A stretch of 64,000 nt of DNA from Dactylosporangium sp040605635. GTDB taxonomy: Bacteria; Actinomycetota; Actinomycetes; Mycobacteriales; Micromonosporaceae. This document shows positions 52,337 through 60,942 of this stretch, in pieces. A program made the translations under genes and the position numbers. Position 1 is the first letter of the stretch; each line of letters begins with the position of its first letter. Under the pieces are notes generated by a model. That model worked only from the letters and a program-made list of their open reading frames with translations, had not been told where the DNA came from and did no database searches. The stretch is from positions 1 through 64,000 of the forward strand of contig NZ_JBEXDG010000021.1 of assembly GCF_040605635.1 (NCBI RefSeq). The letters are read 5' to 3'.

Positions 52337-53659
52337 ATGGAAGCGGCCATGGACCTGCACGACATCCAGCGCGGGGTGCTCAGCCCTCGCCCGTCGCCGT
52401 ACGCGGCGACCTACATCGCGTTCCGTGTCGATGACCGCAAGGACGGACGGGAGCTGATGCGCCGGGCGAGCGCGGTGGTGACGTCGGCTGCGGACACCGT
52501 AAGCCCGCTGGATGAGGCATGGGTCAGCGTCGCGGTCACCCAGCACGGACTGCGCGCGCTCGGCGTGCCGCAGGAATCGCTCGACACCTTCGCCTGGGAG
52601 TTCCGCCAAGGTATGGCAGCCCGGGCGACGCAACTGGGCGACAACGGCGACAGCGGCCCGCAGCACTGGGAGCCGCCACTGGGAACACCCGACGTCCACG
52701 TGGTCCTCGTCGCGCTCGCACCCGACGCACCGCGGCTGGACGCGGCGATCGACCGGGCCCGCCCGGCATACGAGCGGCTGCCCGGGGTGACCGCGATCTG
52801 GCGGCAGGACTGCTCCGCGTTGCCCACCGAGACCGAGCCGTTCGGCTACCGCGACGGCATCAGCCACCCGGCGGTCGAAGGCAGCGGCATACCCGGATCC
52901 AACCCGCTGGAGGAACCGCTGAAAGCCGGCGAGTTCGTGCTCGGCTACCCCGACGAGCTCGGCGGCATCCAGTCCCCCCAACCGGAGGTGCTCGGCCGCA
53001 ACGGCAGCTACGTGGTGTTCCGCAAACTGCACCAGCGGGTCGCGGCGTTCCGCCGCTACCTGCAGGACACCTCCACCGGCCCCGACGACGAGGAGCTGAT
53101 CGCCGCCAAGATCATGGGCAGGTGGCGCAGCGGCGCCCCGCTGGCGCTGAGCCCGCTGCACGACGACCCGCCCCTGGGCGCGGACCGTGCCCGCAACAAC
53201 GTGTTTCTCTTCCAGCGCGACGATCCGGCCGGATTCGCCACACCCGGCGGCTGCCACATCCGCCGGGCCAACCCCCGCGACGCCGCCGTGGCCGGCGCGC
53301 CACGCCTGCACCGGATGATCAGACGCGGCACCGCCTACGGCCCGCCGCTACCCGACGGCGTCCTGGACGACGACGGCGCCGACCGGGGCCTGATGTTCGC
53401 GTTCGTCGGTGCCCACCTCGGGCGCCAGTTCGAGTTCGTCCAGTCACAGTGGATGAACGACGGGGTCTTCTTCGGCGGCGGCGACGCCCGGGACCCGATC
53501 GTCGGCTCCAACGACGGCCCGGGCCACTACACGATCCCCCACCGGCCGGTCCGACGGCGCCTGCAGGCCATGCCCAGATTCGTCGTCACCCGCGGCGGCG
53601 AGTACTGCTTCATGCCCAGCCTCAGCGCGCTGCGGTGGCTCGGCAACCTGACCGGCTGA
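52337..53659 (+). CDS. Dyp-type heme peroxidase
   Basis: A 440-residue peroxidase. The G-x-x-D-G motif is GYRDGISHP with catalytic Asp173; the proximal heme ligand is His307 in GGCHIRRANPRD; the distal Arg lies in RRGTAYGPPL; and the FQRDDPAGF and FFVQSQW-like FEFVQSQWMNDG segments are typical. It has no Tat signal, so it should be cytoplasmic or encapsulated, unlike EfeB. Length fits the family. No encapsulin gene is nearby. It follows the DUF4350-like gene in one unit; a BASS transporter follows 29 bases downstream. Confidence 0.92.
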   Translation: MEAAMDLHDIQRGVLSPRPSPYAATYIAFRVDDRKDGRELMRRASAVVTSAADTVSPLDEAWVSVAVTQHGLRALGVPQESLDTFAWEFRQGMAARATQLGDNGDSGPQHWEPPLGTPDVHVVLVALAPDAPRLDAAIDRARPAYERLPGVTAIWRQDCSALPTETEPFGYRDGISHPAVEGSGIPGSNPLEEPLKAGEFVLGYPDELGGIQSPQPEVLGRNGSYVVFRKLHQRVAAFRRYLQDTSTGPDDEELIAAKIMGRWRSGAPLALSPLHDDPPLGADRARNNVFLFQRDDPAGFATPGGCHIRRANPRDAAVAGAPRLHRMIRRGTAYGPPLPDGVLDDDGADRGLMFAFVGAHLGRQFEFVQSQWMNDGVFFGGGDARDPIVGSNDGPGHYTIPHRPVRRRLQAMPRFVVTRGGEYCFMPSLSALRWLGNLTG

Positions 53660-53688
53660 ACCACGGCGACCGGGAGGGGGAAGGGCCG

Positions 53689-54558
53689 ATGGGCACGCTG
53701 CATCTGCTGTTCAACGCGGTCACCGTCATCTTCATCGCGGCCACCATGTTCGCCGCCGGCCTCGGATCGACCCTGTCGGCGCTGCGGACCGCCGTCACCA
53801 ACCTGCCCCTGCTGCTCCTGGCCCTGGTGGCCAACCTGGCCGTGATCCCGCTGCTGGGCTGGGGCCTGGCCGCGATGCTCGGCCTCACTTCCGCGCCGTT
53901 CATCGCGATGCTGCTCGCCGCATCCTCACCAGGCGGACCCTTCGGCGCGAAACTGGGCATGGTCCAGCACGGCGACGTCGTCACCGGCGCAGCGATGCAG
54001 GTCTTGCTCGCCGCCATCGGCAGCATCACCTTTGGTATCACCGCCAACGCCCTGCTCACCGCAGCGAACGTCGGCGGCGCGATCACCCTCGACGTCGGCG
54101 TCTTGGTGCGCACCGTGGCGATCCTGCAACTCGTGCCGTTCGCCATCGGGCTGCTGCTGCGCCACTACGCACCGGATACCGCACTGGCGTGGCACCCCGC
54201 CGCGGTCAAGGTCTCCAACGTGACGTTCCTGCTCGTCCTGGCAGGCATGCTGCTGGGCAACTGGCACGACGTCATCGCCCTGCTCGGCACCCGCACCCTG
54301 CTCGCCGGGTTTCTCTTCTCGGCCACCGCGTTCGCGGTGGGAACACTGCTGAGCACAGGTACCTGGGTACGCCGAACCACTCTGGGCGGCGTCGCCAGCG
54401 TACGCAACGCCGGCCCTGCACTGGCCGCCGTTGGCCTCGCGTTCGACGACGAACCATCCATTCTCGGCGCCCTCGCCGCCGTGCTGCTCAGCGGACTGGC
54501 CGCCGCCATCCCCCTCGCCGCCGTCCTTGGCCGACGCCGAAGCCCGCCCACCAGCTGA
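53689..54558 (+). CDS. BASS-family (bile acid:sodium symporter-like) transporter
   Basis: A 289-residue polytopic protein from ATG 53689 with RBS GGGAGGGGG about 9 bases upstream. About nine to ten hydrophobic segments; the motifs AASSPGGPFGAKLGMVQHGD in the first half and RNAGPALAAVGLAF in the second are the paired unwound regions typical of BASS/SBF carriers. Probably Na+-coupled uptake or efflux of an organic anion. It follows the Dyp peroxidase in the same direction and may share its transcript. Confidence 0.85.
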   Translation: MGTLHLLFNAVTVIFIAATMFAAGLGSTLSALRTAVTNLPLLLLALVANLAVIPLLGWGLAAMLGLTSAPFIAMLLAASSPGGPFGAKLGMVQHGDVVTGAAMQVLLAAIGSITFGITANALLTAANVGGAITLDVGVLVRTVAILQLVPFAIGLLLRHYAPDTALAWHPAAVKVSNVTFLLVLAGMLLGNWHDVIALLGTRTLLAGFLFSATAFAVGTLLSTGTWVRRTTLGGVASVRNAGPALAAVGLAFDDEPSILGALAAVLLSGLAAAIPLAAVLGRRRSPPTS

Positions 54559-54668
54559 TCAGGCACGAGGCGGCCCAGGCCGCTCCTGGGGGTAGGCCTG
54601 ACTGGATGTTCGGCCTCGTGTCCGCTGGGTCGTCAATGCGCGACCGGGGGCGCTCGCCGGTGGCGTGG

Positions 54669-54684
54669 GGCCCGCTTCCGGGCC
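54669..54684. terminator. Hairpin between convergent BASS transporter and TetR genes
   Basis: GGCCCG-CTTC-CGGGCC with partial extension (GGCG / CGCC) on both sides, 111 bases after the transporter stop and just before the end of the TetR gene (54690). Probably terminates either transcript; weak because it is distant from the first. Confidence 0.4.
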
Positions 54685-54689
54685 GCCAC

Positions 54690-55274
54690 TTAGGCGTGGG
54701 CCAGGTTCGGCAGTTTTGCTTTGAGGCCCTGGTCGATGAAGCCGATCATCCAGGTGAAGCTGTCATCGATGTCGGCGTTGATCTGGAAACTGCCGATCGC
54801 TTCCAGGGTCGCGAATCCGTGCAGGATGCTGCGCAGCATCCGCAGTGCGTGGATCTCCTGATCAGGGTTCAGTCGGTAGCCGTGCAGCATGGCCGTCCAG
54901 GAGGCAAGGACCCGACCGACGGCCGGAACCAGCGGGTCATCGGGCCCGGTGGGGCGGGCGGCGTTGCCTGCCGCATACCTGCCGGGGTGTTCCAGCACGT
55001 ACCTCCGCATGGCGTGCGCGCCGGCGGCGAGGGCGTCGCTGCCGGCTCGCCCCTGGGTGGCATCGCGAATGGCATCCGCGAGTTCGGTCATGGCCAGGAC
55101 GGCGATCCGGTGGGCGAGTTCGGCCTGGCTGGCGACGTGCTTGTAGAGCGAAGGGGTCTTGACGCCGAGCCGTTCGGCCAGCAGGCCCATGCTGAGGTTG
55201 TCGAATCCGATCTCGTCGACCAGCGCGGCCGCGGCCTCGGTGACCGAGGCCGGGCCGAGCCCGGCCCTAGGCAT
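54690..55274 (-). CDS. TetR-family regulator (TetR_C_33/WHG type)
   Basis: A 194-residue regulator. N-terminal HTH about residues 10-55 (VTEAAAALVDEIGFDNLSMG, LLAERLGVKTPSLYKHVASQ). The C-terminal ligand domain contains the W-H-G motif as WTAMLHGYRL and a second RSILHGFATLE. It overlaps the end of the upstream hydrolase gene (start 55274, hydrolase stop 55267), so both are in one operon. It probably represses through the palindrome at 56122-56136. Confidence 0.88.
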   Translation of the reverse strand: MPRAGLGPASVTEAAAALVDEIGFDNLSMGLLAERLGVKTPSLYKHVASQAELAHRIAVLAMTELADAIRDATQGRAGSDALAAGAHAMRRYVLEHPGRYAAGNAARPTGPDDPLVPAVGRVLASWTAMLHGYRLNPDQEIHALRMLRSILHGFATLEAIGSFQINADIDDSFTWMIGFIDQGLKAKLPNLAHA

Positions 55275-56103
55275 TGGTCAGCGTCTTCGCCAGGAACGGC
55301 AGGGTCAGTGCGAGGACCTGGTCGGGAGTCTGGGCGTGCGGGTAGTGGCCGGCACCCTCGATGACCGCCAACTCGCCGAGGCCGGCGGGCAGGTCGGCGA
55401 CGATCTTCTCGCCCTCGGCGCGCGGGTCGGCCCAGTCGGGGTCGAGGCTGCCTTCGATGATCAGGACGGGGCAGGTGACGTTGGGCAGCTCGGCGCCGGC
55501 GTCGGTTGGCGCGCTCTTGCACATGGCCTGCAGAGCCTTCATCCGGCCGGGTTCGCTCATCTTGGCCTCGATCCGGCCCAGTTCCGCTGCCCAGTCGGCG
55601 GGCTTGGCCGGGTAGGCCAGGTCGAGGTATTTCTTCCAGGCCGACAGGCTTCCCAGGATCATGGTCATGCCCAGCTGGGTGGAACCGGCCCGGTAGCGCT
55701 TCACCCGGAGCAGCCCGCCCAGGGGGACCGACTGCTTGCGGGTGAACGGCGCCAACTCGATGACTCCTGTGATCAGATCAGGCGCGGTGGCGGCCGCGAT
55801 AGTCGCGGCGCCACCGCTGATCGACTGGCCGATGATCACGGCCGGACCACCCAGATGGCGCACCACGGCAACCAGATCACCGGCGATGTCGGTGCGGCTG
55901 TAGCCGTTCCAGCCGAGGCTGGAGTCACCACAGCCGCGGATGTCGACGTTGGCGACCCGGTAGCCGGCCGCGACCAAGGCCGGGGCGATGAAGCGGTAGG
56001 AGTGCCGGCTGTCACCCATGCCGTGCGCGAGGACGACGAGGGGGCCCGCTCCGGTCACGTCGTAGGCGAGGGTGTTGCCGTCGATGCTCAGGTACTCGGT
56101 CAC
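55267..56103 (-). CDS. Alpha/beta hydrolase
   Basis: A 278-residue hydrolase from GTG 56103, which has RBS GGAGGG 5 bases upstream; a GTG at 56115 lies over the RBS and is less likely. VVLAHGMGDSRHSYRFIAP holds the oxyanion motif, GQSISGGAAT the nucleophile Ser (G-Q-S rather than the usual G-H-S), EGSLDPDWADP the acid, and EGAGHYPHAQTP the catalytic His. Probably a small-molecule esterase or lipase. First gene of an operon with its TetR regulator. Confidence 0.9.
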   Translation of the reverse strand: MTEYLSIDGNTLAYDVTGAGPLVVLAHGMGDSRHSYRFIAPALVAAGYRVANVDIRGCGDSSLGWNGYSRTDIAGDLVAVVRHLGGPAVIIGQSISGGAATIAAATAPDLITGVIELAPFTRKQSVPLGGLLRVKRYRAGSTQLGMTMILGSLSAWKKYLDLAYPAKPADWAAELGRIEAKMSEPGRMKALQAMCKSAPTDAGAELPNVTCPVLIIEGSLDPDWADPRAEGEKIVADLPAGLGELAVIEGAGHYPHAQTPDQVLALTLPFLAKTLTNA

Positions 56104-56121
56104 GATGCCCTCCACGGCTTT

Positions 56122-56136
56122 GCTAACTGAGTTAGC
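56122..56136. promoter_or_regulatory. Palindrome GCTAAC-TGA-GTTAGC, probable TetR operator
   Basis: Perfect 6-base arms with a 3-base centre, 19 bases upstream of the hydrolase start codon, followed by an additional TTAGCTAAAAGCTAGC element. The AT-richness here contrasts with the surroundings and probably also holds the promoter. Odd-length spacing fits a TetR dimer site. Confidence 0.65.
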
Positions 56137-56296
56137 TAAAAGCTAGCGTCATTAGCCTTGAGTGTCAACGCGGCTCTGCGGCGCTCCGGCAGCTTCTGCA
56201 AGGCCGGTGAGGGGCCTGGAGGACCTGCACGCCCGATGACCGCCGCCGTCGTTCAGGCCGCCTTCAGGGTCCGCTTGCGATGCTGCGGGCAGGAGC

Positions 56297-56950
56297 GTGA
56301 TGACGATGGCACACCTGGTGCTCATGATGTCGGCGATGCCGGTCTGGGCCGTGTACGTGGTGGTGACGGCGTTGGCGTTCGGGGAGTCCGCGGCGTTCGT
56401 CGGGCTGGTGCTGCCCGGGGAGACCGCGCTGCTGCTCGGTGGAGTGCTCGCCGCGGCGGGGCGGGTCAGCCTGCCGGTGATGGTGGCCGCGTCGGTCGTC
56501 GCGGCGGTCGTGGGCGATTCGGTCGGCTACGAGATCGGCCGGTACGGCGGGACCGCCATCCGCGACAGCCGGGCCGGCCGGTTCGTGGGTGCGGACCGGT
56601 GGGACCGCGCCGAGGCGTACATGAGCCGCCGGGGCGGGTGGGCGGTGTTCGCCGGACGCTGGGTCGGGCTGATGCGGGCACTGATCCCGGCGCTGGCCGG
56701 CATGACCCGGATGCCGTACCGCCGGTTTCTGCTGTACAACACCGCCGGCGGGGCGTTGTGGGCCACCACGGTGGTCGTGGCCGGCTACTTCGCCGGTGCG
56801 TCCTGGCAACGGGTGCAGACCTACCTGGGGCACGCCGGCGTCGTCGTGTTCGTCGTGGCCGCGTCGCTCGCGACGGTCGTGGTGGCCGCACGGCGGCTCG
56901 CCAGGCGGCGGGCCGGCACGCCCGGCGACCGTCCATCGTCCGATCGGTGA
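56297..56950 (+). CDS. DedA-family membrane protein
   Basis: A protein of about 217 residues (starts possible at GTG 56297, ATG 56300 or ATG 56306; RBS AGGAG at 56291 favours 56300-56306). The DedA/SNARE-associated motif is present: ESAAFVGLVLPGETALLLGG, GDSVGYEIGRYGG, and FAGRWVGLMRALIPALAGMT, followed by NTAGGALWAT. DedA proteins are polyprenyl-phosphate or phospholipid flippases. One of two DedA genes in this window. No partner is coupled to it. Confidence 0.88.
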   Translation: MMTMAHLVLMMSAMPVWAVYVVVTALAFGESAAFVGLVLPGETALLLGGVLAAAGRVSLPVMVAASVVAAVVGDSVGYEIGRYGGTAIRDSRAGRFVGADRWDRAEAYMSRRGGWAVFAGRWVGLMRALIPALAGMTRMPYRRFLLYNTAGGALWATTVVVAGYFAGASWQRVQTYLGHAGVVVFVVAASLATVVVAARRLARRRAGTPGDRPSSDR

Positions 56951-56985
56951 CATTTCCGTTCTACACCGGTACATCCGCATTTACT

Positions 56986-57000
56986 CCTACAAGCTGTAGG
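56986..57000 (+). promoter_or_regulatory. BlaI/MecI-like operator CCTACA-N3-TGTAGG abutting a start codon
   Basis: A perfect 6-base palindrome with centre AGC, ending one base before the ATG at 57002. Extended in the gene direction it reads CTCCTACA-N3-TGTAGGTAT, matching the copy at 40077 in flanks and orientation. No separate RBS is visible, so the arm GTAGG may double as one, or the mRNA is leaderless. Confidence 0.6.
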
Positions 57001-57001
57001 T

Positions 57002-57829
57002 ATGCGAAGCAATACGATCCTGGCACTGACCGCCGGCTCCCTCGCGCTGCTGGGCGTGGGCGCGATCCGGGCCGACGCCGCGCCGACCACCCCGGACCAC
57101 ATCGTGGTCGTGATCATGGAGAACAAGCGGTACGACGCCGTCATCGGTCACCGCAAGACCCCGTACATCAGCTCCCTCGCCAAGCGCGGCGCCAACTTCA
57201 CCAACGCCTACGGCGAGACCCACCCCAGCCAGCCGAACTACCTCGCCCTGTTCTCCGGCTCCACCCAGGGCGTCGTCGACAACCGCTGCGGGCACACGTT
57301 CACCGGCACGCCCAACCTCGGCCGCCAGCTGATCGACGCCGGACACACCTTCGCCGGCTACTCCGAGGACCTGCCGTCGACCGGCTGGACGGGCTGCGCC
57401 GACCGGCAGTACGTGCGGCGGCACAACCCCTGGGTCAACTTCGACAACGTCTCCGCGGCCGGCAACCGGTCGCTGCGGGACTTCCCGAGCGACTACAGCA
57501 AGCTGCCGACGGTGTCGTTCGTCATCCCCGGCCTGTGCTACGACATGCACGACTGCCCCAAGAACGAGGCCGACGGCTGGCTGGAGCGCACCCTCGGCGG
57601 CTACATCACGTGGGCCGAGAGCCACAACAGCCTGCTGCTGCTCACGTTCGACGAGGACAACAGGACCGACGACAACCACATCCCGACCGTCCTGCTCGGC
57701 GCCGGCGTCACCCCCGGCGACCGTACCGAACGCATCGACCACTACACGATGCTGCGGACCATCCAGGACCTCTACGACCTCCCACCGCTCGGCGCGTCAG
57801 CGGACCGGAGCCCGATCTCGCTGCGGTAG
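57002..57829 (+). CDS. Secreted phosphoesterase (acid phosphatase/phospholipase C-like)
   Basis: A 275-residue exported protein with signal peptide (ILALTAGSLALLGVGAIRA, cleavage near ADA). The catalytic domain is of the alkaline-phosphatase-like phosphoesterase family (PF04185): VVVIMENKRYDAVIGH, the nucleophile/metal region NAYGETHPSQPNYLALFSG, LLTFDEDN with paired acids, and IDHYTMLRTIQDLYDLP with the His ligand. It probably cleaves phosphate monoesters or phospholipid headgroups outside the cell. Its promoter holds the BlaI-like operator. Confidence 0.9.
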   Translation: MRSNTILALTAGSLALLGVGAIRADAAPTTPDHIVVVIMENKRYDAVIGHRKTPYISSLAKRGANFTNAYGETHPSQPNYLALFSGSTQGVVDNRCGHTFTGTPNLGRQLIDAGHTFAGYSEDLPSTGWTGCADRQYVRRHNPWVNFDNVSAAGNRSLRDFPSDYSKLPTVSFVIPGLCYDMHDCPKNEADGWLERTLGGYITWAESHNSLLLLTFDEDNRTDDNHIPTVLLGAGVTPGDRTERIDHYTMLRTIQDLYDLPPLGASADRSPISLR

Positions 57830-57980
57830 ACGCCGGCTCCCCGGCCGGCCGGTGCCGCGGTCCGGTTCAGCGTGCGTTCAGCTGTGGTCTGCGACCTTGA
57901 GGACCCCGACCTGGTGGCGCCCTGCGGAGGAGGCAGACGAGCCGCCCGCGGTCGTCGTTCTGAGCCGGAGGCCACCAGTC

Positions 57981-59117
57981 ATGCGCATCGCCCACGTCAC
58001 CGACGTCTACCTGCCGCGGCTCGGCGGCATCGAGCTCCAGGTGCGGGATCTGGCCACCCGGCAGCGGGCGGCCGGCCACGACCCGCTGGTGCTGACCACC
58101 ACGGCGGGGCCGGTCCGGCCGGATGACAGCGGTGATCCGCCGGTGCTGCGGCTCGGCCGGGAGGTCGGCATCGGCCCGTACCGCGTCCTGCGGGACCGTG
58201 CCCTGCGCGACGTGCTGGCCGCCCAGCAGGTCGAGGCGGTCCATGTGCACGTGTCCGCGTTCTCGCCGCTGGGCTGGACGACGGCGCGGGTGGCCGCCGC
58301 CGAGGGGCTGCCGACGGTGGTGTCCGTGCATTCGATGTGGCACGACATCGTCCCGCTGGTGCGCCGGTACGCCCGCTGGCACGCCGCCGCGGACTGGCCC
58401 GTCGTGTGGGCGGCGGTCAGCACCGCGGCCGCCACGGCGGTGCGTGACGCCCTCGACGGCGCGCCCGTGGCGGTGCTGCCCAACGGCATCGAACCGGCCG
58501 ACTGGCTGACACCCGCACAGCGCGGTACCGCAGACGTCCCGACCTTCATCAGCGTCATGCGGATGGTCCGCCGCAAACGGCCGCGCGAGCTCCTGCACGC
58601 GCTGCTGGACCTGCACGCCGCCGACCCCGGGCGCTTCCGCGCGGTGCTGGTCGGCGACGGCCCGCTGCTGCCCGCCCTGCGCCGGGAGCTCGCGGCGGCC
58701 GGGACCGGGACCGGCATCCGGCTCACCGGTGCCCTGGACCGCGCCACGATCCGGACGCTGCTCGCCACCTCCGACGTGTACCTGGCGCCCGCGCCCCGGG
58801 AGTCGTTCGGCATCGCCGCCCTCGAGGCGCGCAGCGCCGGCCTGCCGGTCATCGCCCGCGCCGGCAGCGGCGTCGCCGACTTCATCCTGCACGGGGTCGA
58901 GGGCTGGCTGGTGCACTCCGACGACGACCTGCGGGACGCGGCCGCCGCGCTGCTGGGCGCACCGGACCGGCTCGCCGCCGTGGCCCGGCACAACCGTGCC
59001 GTGCCGCCGCGGGTGCGCTGGCAGACCGTCCTGGAGTCGGCCGACGCCCTGTACGCCACGGCCGCCCGCCGGCACGGCAGCCTCCCCCGCACCCGGGTCC
59101 TCGCCGGCGCGCTCTGA
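57981..59117 (+). CDS. GT4-family glycosyltransferase
   Basis: A 378-residue GT-B enzyme from ATG 57981 with RBS GGAGG 9 bases upstream. The N-terminal Rossmann start is MRIAHVTDVYLPRLGGIELQ with the G-G loop. The C-terminal donor-binding part has FISVMRMVRRKRPRELLHAL, VLVGDGPLLPALRRELAA, and the E-x7-E motif PRESFGIAALEARSAGLPVI. It probably transfers a hexose from a nucleotide sugar to a lipid or glycan. It lies 150 bases downstream of the phosphoesterase on the same strand; cell-envelope context. Confidence 0.92.
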   Translation: MRIAHVTDVYLPRLGGIELQVRDLATRQRAAGHDPLVLTTTAGPVRPDDSGDPPVLRLGREVGIGPYRVLRDRALRDVLAAQQVEAVHVHVSAFSPLGWTTARVAAAEGLPTVVSVHSMWHDIVPLVRRYARWHAAADWPVVWAAVSTAAATAVRDALDGAPVAVLPNGIEPADWLTPAQRGTADVPTFISVMRMVRRKRPRELLHALLDLHAADPGRFRAVLVGDGPLLPALRRELAAAGTGTGIRLTGALDRATIRTLLATSDVYLAPAPRESFGIAALEARSAGLPVIARAGSGVADFILHGVEGWLVHSDDDLRDAAAALLGAPDRLAAVARHNRAVPPRVRWQTVLESADALYATAARRHGSLPRTRVLAGAL

Positions 59118-59174
59118 CCCGCCTGCGGTGAACCGACCCGGTCCGGCGGTCAGGTATCGGTCGCGCTCGCCGCC

Positions 59175-59218
59175 GGTCGCCGCTGTGCCCCGCCGCTCGA
59201 CCGGGCACAGCGGCGACC
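59175..59218. terminator. Strong 16-base-pair hairpin between convergent genes
   Basis: Arms GGTCGCCGCTGTGCCC (59175-59190) and GGGCACAGCGGCGACC (59203-59218) are perfectly complementary with a 12-base loop. It follows the GT4 stop (59117) and faces the sensor kinase end (59344). It can serve both as a bidirectional terminator; the remaining 125 bases hold nothing. Confidence 0.75.
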
Positions 59219-59343
59219 CCGTGTCTCTCCCCTGGAACGGACAGCAGCAGCCGGCGAATCCGCACGACGCGGCACCTGGTCAGACCGAGGGCCGGCACCT
59301 CATAGGCCAGTGTCTCCGTCCGCTGGAACGCCCGGTGCCGGCG

Positions 59344-60741
59344 TCAGTCGGCTGCCATGGGAAGCCGGATGCGGAGCAGGGCGCCGCCGTCCGGGGCGGT
59401 GTGGACGGTGAGGGTGCCGCCGTGGGCGATGACGACGTCACGGGCGATCGGCAGGCCCAGGCCGGTGCCGCCGCCCTGGCGGGAGCGGTCGTCGTCGAGG
59501 CGGACGAACCGGGCGAAGACGCGTTCCCGTTCGGCGGCGGGGATGCCGGGGCCGTCGTCGGTGACGGTGAGTTCGGCGGTGCCGTCGGCTGCGGTGAGGC
59601 TGATCGTGACGTGGTCGCGGGCGTGCCGCGCGGCGTTGTCCAGGAGGTTGCGCAGGACGCGCTGGAGTTGGTGCGGGTCGCCGTGGACGCGGACGGGGGC
59701 GACCCGTGCCTCGACCTTCAGGTCCGGGTGGCCGGTGCTGAGACGGTCGCGTTCGGTGTAGACGATGTCGTCGAGGTCGACGTCCTCGCGGCGCAGCTGC
59801 GGGCCGGACTCGTCCATCTTGGCCAGGAGCAGCAGGTCGGCGATGAGCCTGGCCATCCGCGTGCTCTCGTGGCGCATGCGGGTCACGTGCGTGCCCGCGG
59901 AGGACGGCAGGTCGGTCGCGGCGAGCAGGTCCAGGCCGGCGTGGATGGTCGACAGCGGGCTGCGCAGCTCGTGGCTGGCGTCGGCGACGAACCGGCGCTG
60001 CGCGTCCGTAGCCGACTCGATCCGGTCGAGCATGGTGTTCATGGTGTTGGCGAGGGCGGCGATCTCGTCGGTGGCGGCGGGGACGGGCAGCCGGGTGTGC
60101 AGGTTGCGGGCGGTGATCGTGTCGGCCTGCCGGCGCATCGCGTCGACCGGGCGCAGGGTCCGCCCGACGAACAGGAAGGTGGCGGCGCCGACGATCACGG
60201 TGAGCAGCGGCATCCCGACGATGAGCGCGCCGACGATCGCCTCGGTGCCGTCGGCGACCTCGTCGAGGGACTGCCCCACCAGGACGGTCCGCGGGCCGTC
60301 GGGGGTGCTGACGCCGATGGCGACGATGCGGAAGTGTTCGTCGTGGGCGATGTCGAGGCTGCGCTGCTCGCGGACGGTCTGCCCGGCCTGGGGTCGCAGC
60401 GGGGAGATCGGCGCGACCCCGGCGACGGCGGCGGACGCGGCGACGACCCGGCCGGTGCCGTCGACGACCTGCACGACGGTGCGGTCGCGGGGCGACGGGC
60501 GCAGCGTGGCGGTGAGGCCTGCGCCGTCGGCCTCGCCGAGCGCGGCGGCGACCTGCGCGGCCCGCTGCCCGGTCGACTGGTCGATGTTGTCGGTGAGGAT
60601 GAGCCGCGCCGCGATCACCAGGGTCGCCCCGCTGACCAGGGCGGCGATCGCGACGACGGCCGCGGCGGCGAGCGCGGAGCGCATCCGCACCCCGAGCCGC
60701 CCTGAGATGCGGGCCGTAGTCCCCCGCCACCACCCTGTCAT
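59344..60741 (-). CDS. Sensor histidine kinase, HAMP-HisKA-HATPase type
   Basis: A 465-residue kinase with two membrane helices (about 22-46 and 165-190), an extracytoplasmic sensor of about 120 residues, HAMP (RTLRPVDAMRRQADTITARN), H box FVADASHELRSPLSTIHAGL, N box LRNLLDNAARHA, and G boxes DDGPGIP and GGTGLGLPIARDVV. It is an OmpR-type partner, but no response regulator is next to it. Instead it is the third gene behind a PadR regulator and a 63-residue protein, with a 9-base gap. Confidence 0.9.
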   Translation of the reverse strand: MTGWWRGTTARISGRLGVRMRSALAAAAVVAIAALVSGATLVIAARLILTDNIDQSTGQRAAQVAAALGEADGAGLTATLRPSPRDRTVVQVVDGTGRVVAASAAVAGVAPISPLRPQAGQTVREQRSLDIAHDEHFRIVAIGVSTPDGPRTVLVGQSLDEVADGTEAIVGALIVGMPLLTVIVGAATFLFVGRTLRPVDAMRRQADTITARNLHTRLPVPAATDEIAALANTMNTMLDRIESATDAQRRFVADASHELRSPLSTIHAGLDLLAATDLPSSAGTHVTRMRHESTRMARLIADLLLLAKMDESGPQLRREDVDLDDIVYTERDRLSTGHPDLKVEARVAPVRVHGDPHQLQRVLRNLLDNAARHARDHVTISLTAADGTAELTVTDDGPGIPAAERERVFARFVRLDDDRSRQGGGTGLGLPIARDVVIAHGGTLTVHTAPDGGALLRIRLPMAAD

Positions 60742-60750
60742 ATGACGAAG

Positions 60751-60942
60751 CTATCGGCCCGGACCTGAAGTGGTGCTGAAGACCTCGGTGCGATACCGGC
60801 GCAACGCCTGCCGGCGGCCGGCGGCGGCGAGGGTGTCCGGCCAGGAGCGGATGCCGGACGCCGTCACCGCGTCGCCGATCTCGGCGCCCCAGCGCTCGCG
60901 GACGGCCGGCGGGCACAGCCGGAGCAGGCCCGCGGCGCTCAT
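60751..60942 (-). CDS. 63-residue protein linked to PadR
   Basis: Starts at ATG 60942, overlapping the PadR stop by ATGA. The beginning MSAAGLLRLCPPAVRERWGAE and the GDAVTASGIRSWPDTLA segment match the cytoplasmic N-terminal part of larger membrane proteins that commonly follow PadR genes in actinomycetes. In those, membrane helices come after this point; here the chain ends at 63 residues, so it is either a truncated form or a free adaptor. The sensor kinase start lies 9 bases downstream. Confidence 0.65.
   Translation of the reverse strand: MSAAGLLRLCPPAVRERWGAEIGDAVTASGIRSWPDTLAAAGRRQALRRYRTEVFSTTSGPGR

Noticed and set aside
58729..60705. Long + strand frame across the GT4 end and the sensor kinase
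   Set aside because: Out-of-frame reading of GT4 followed by antisense of the kinase.
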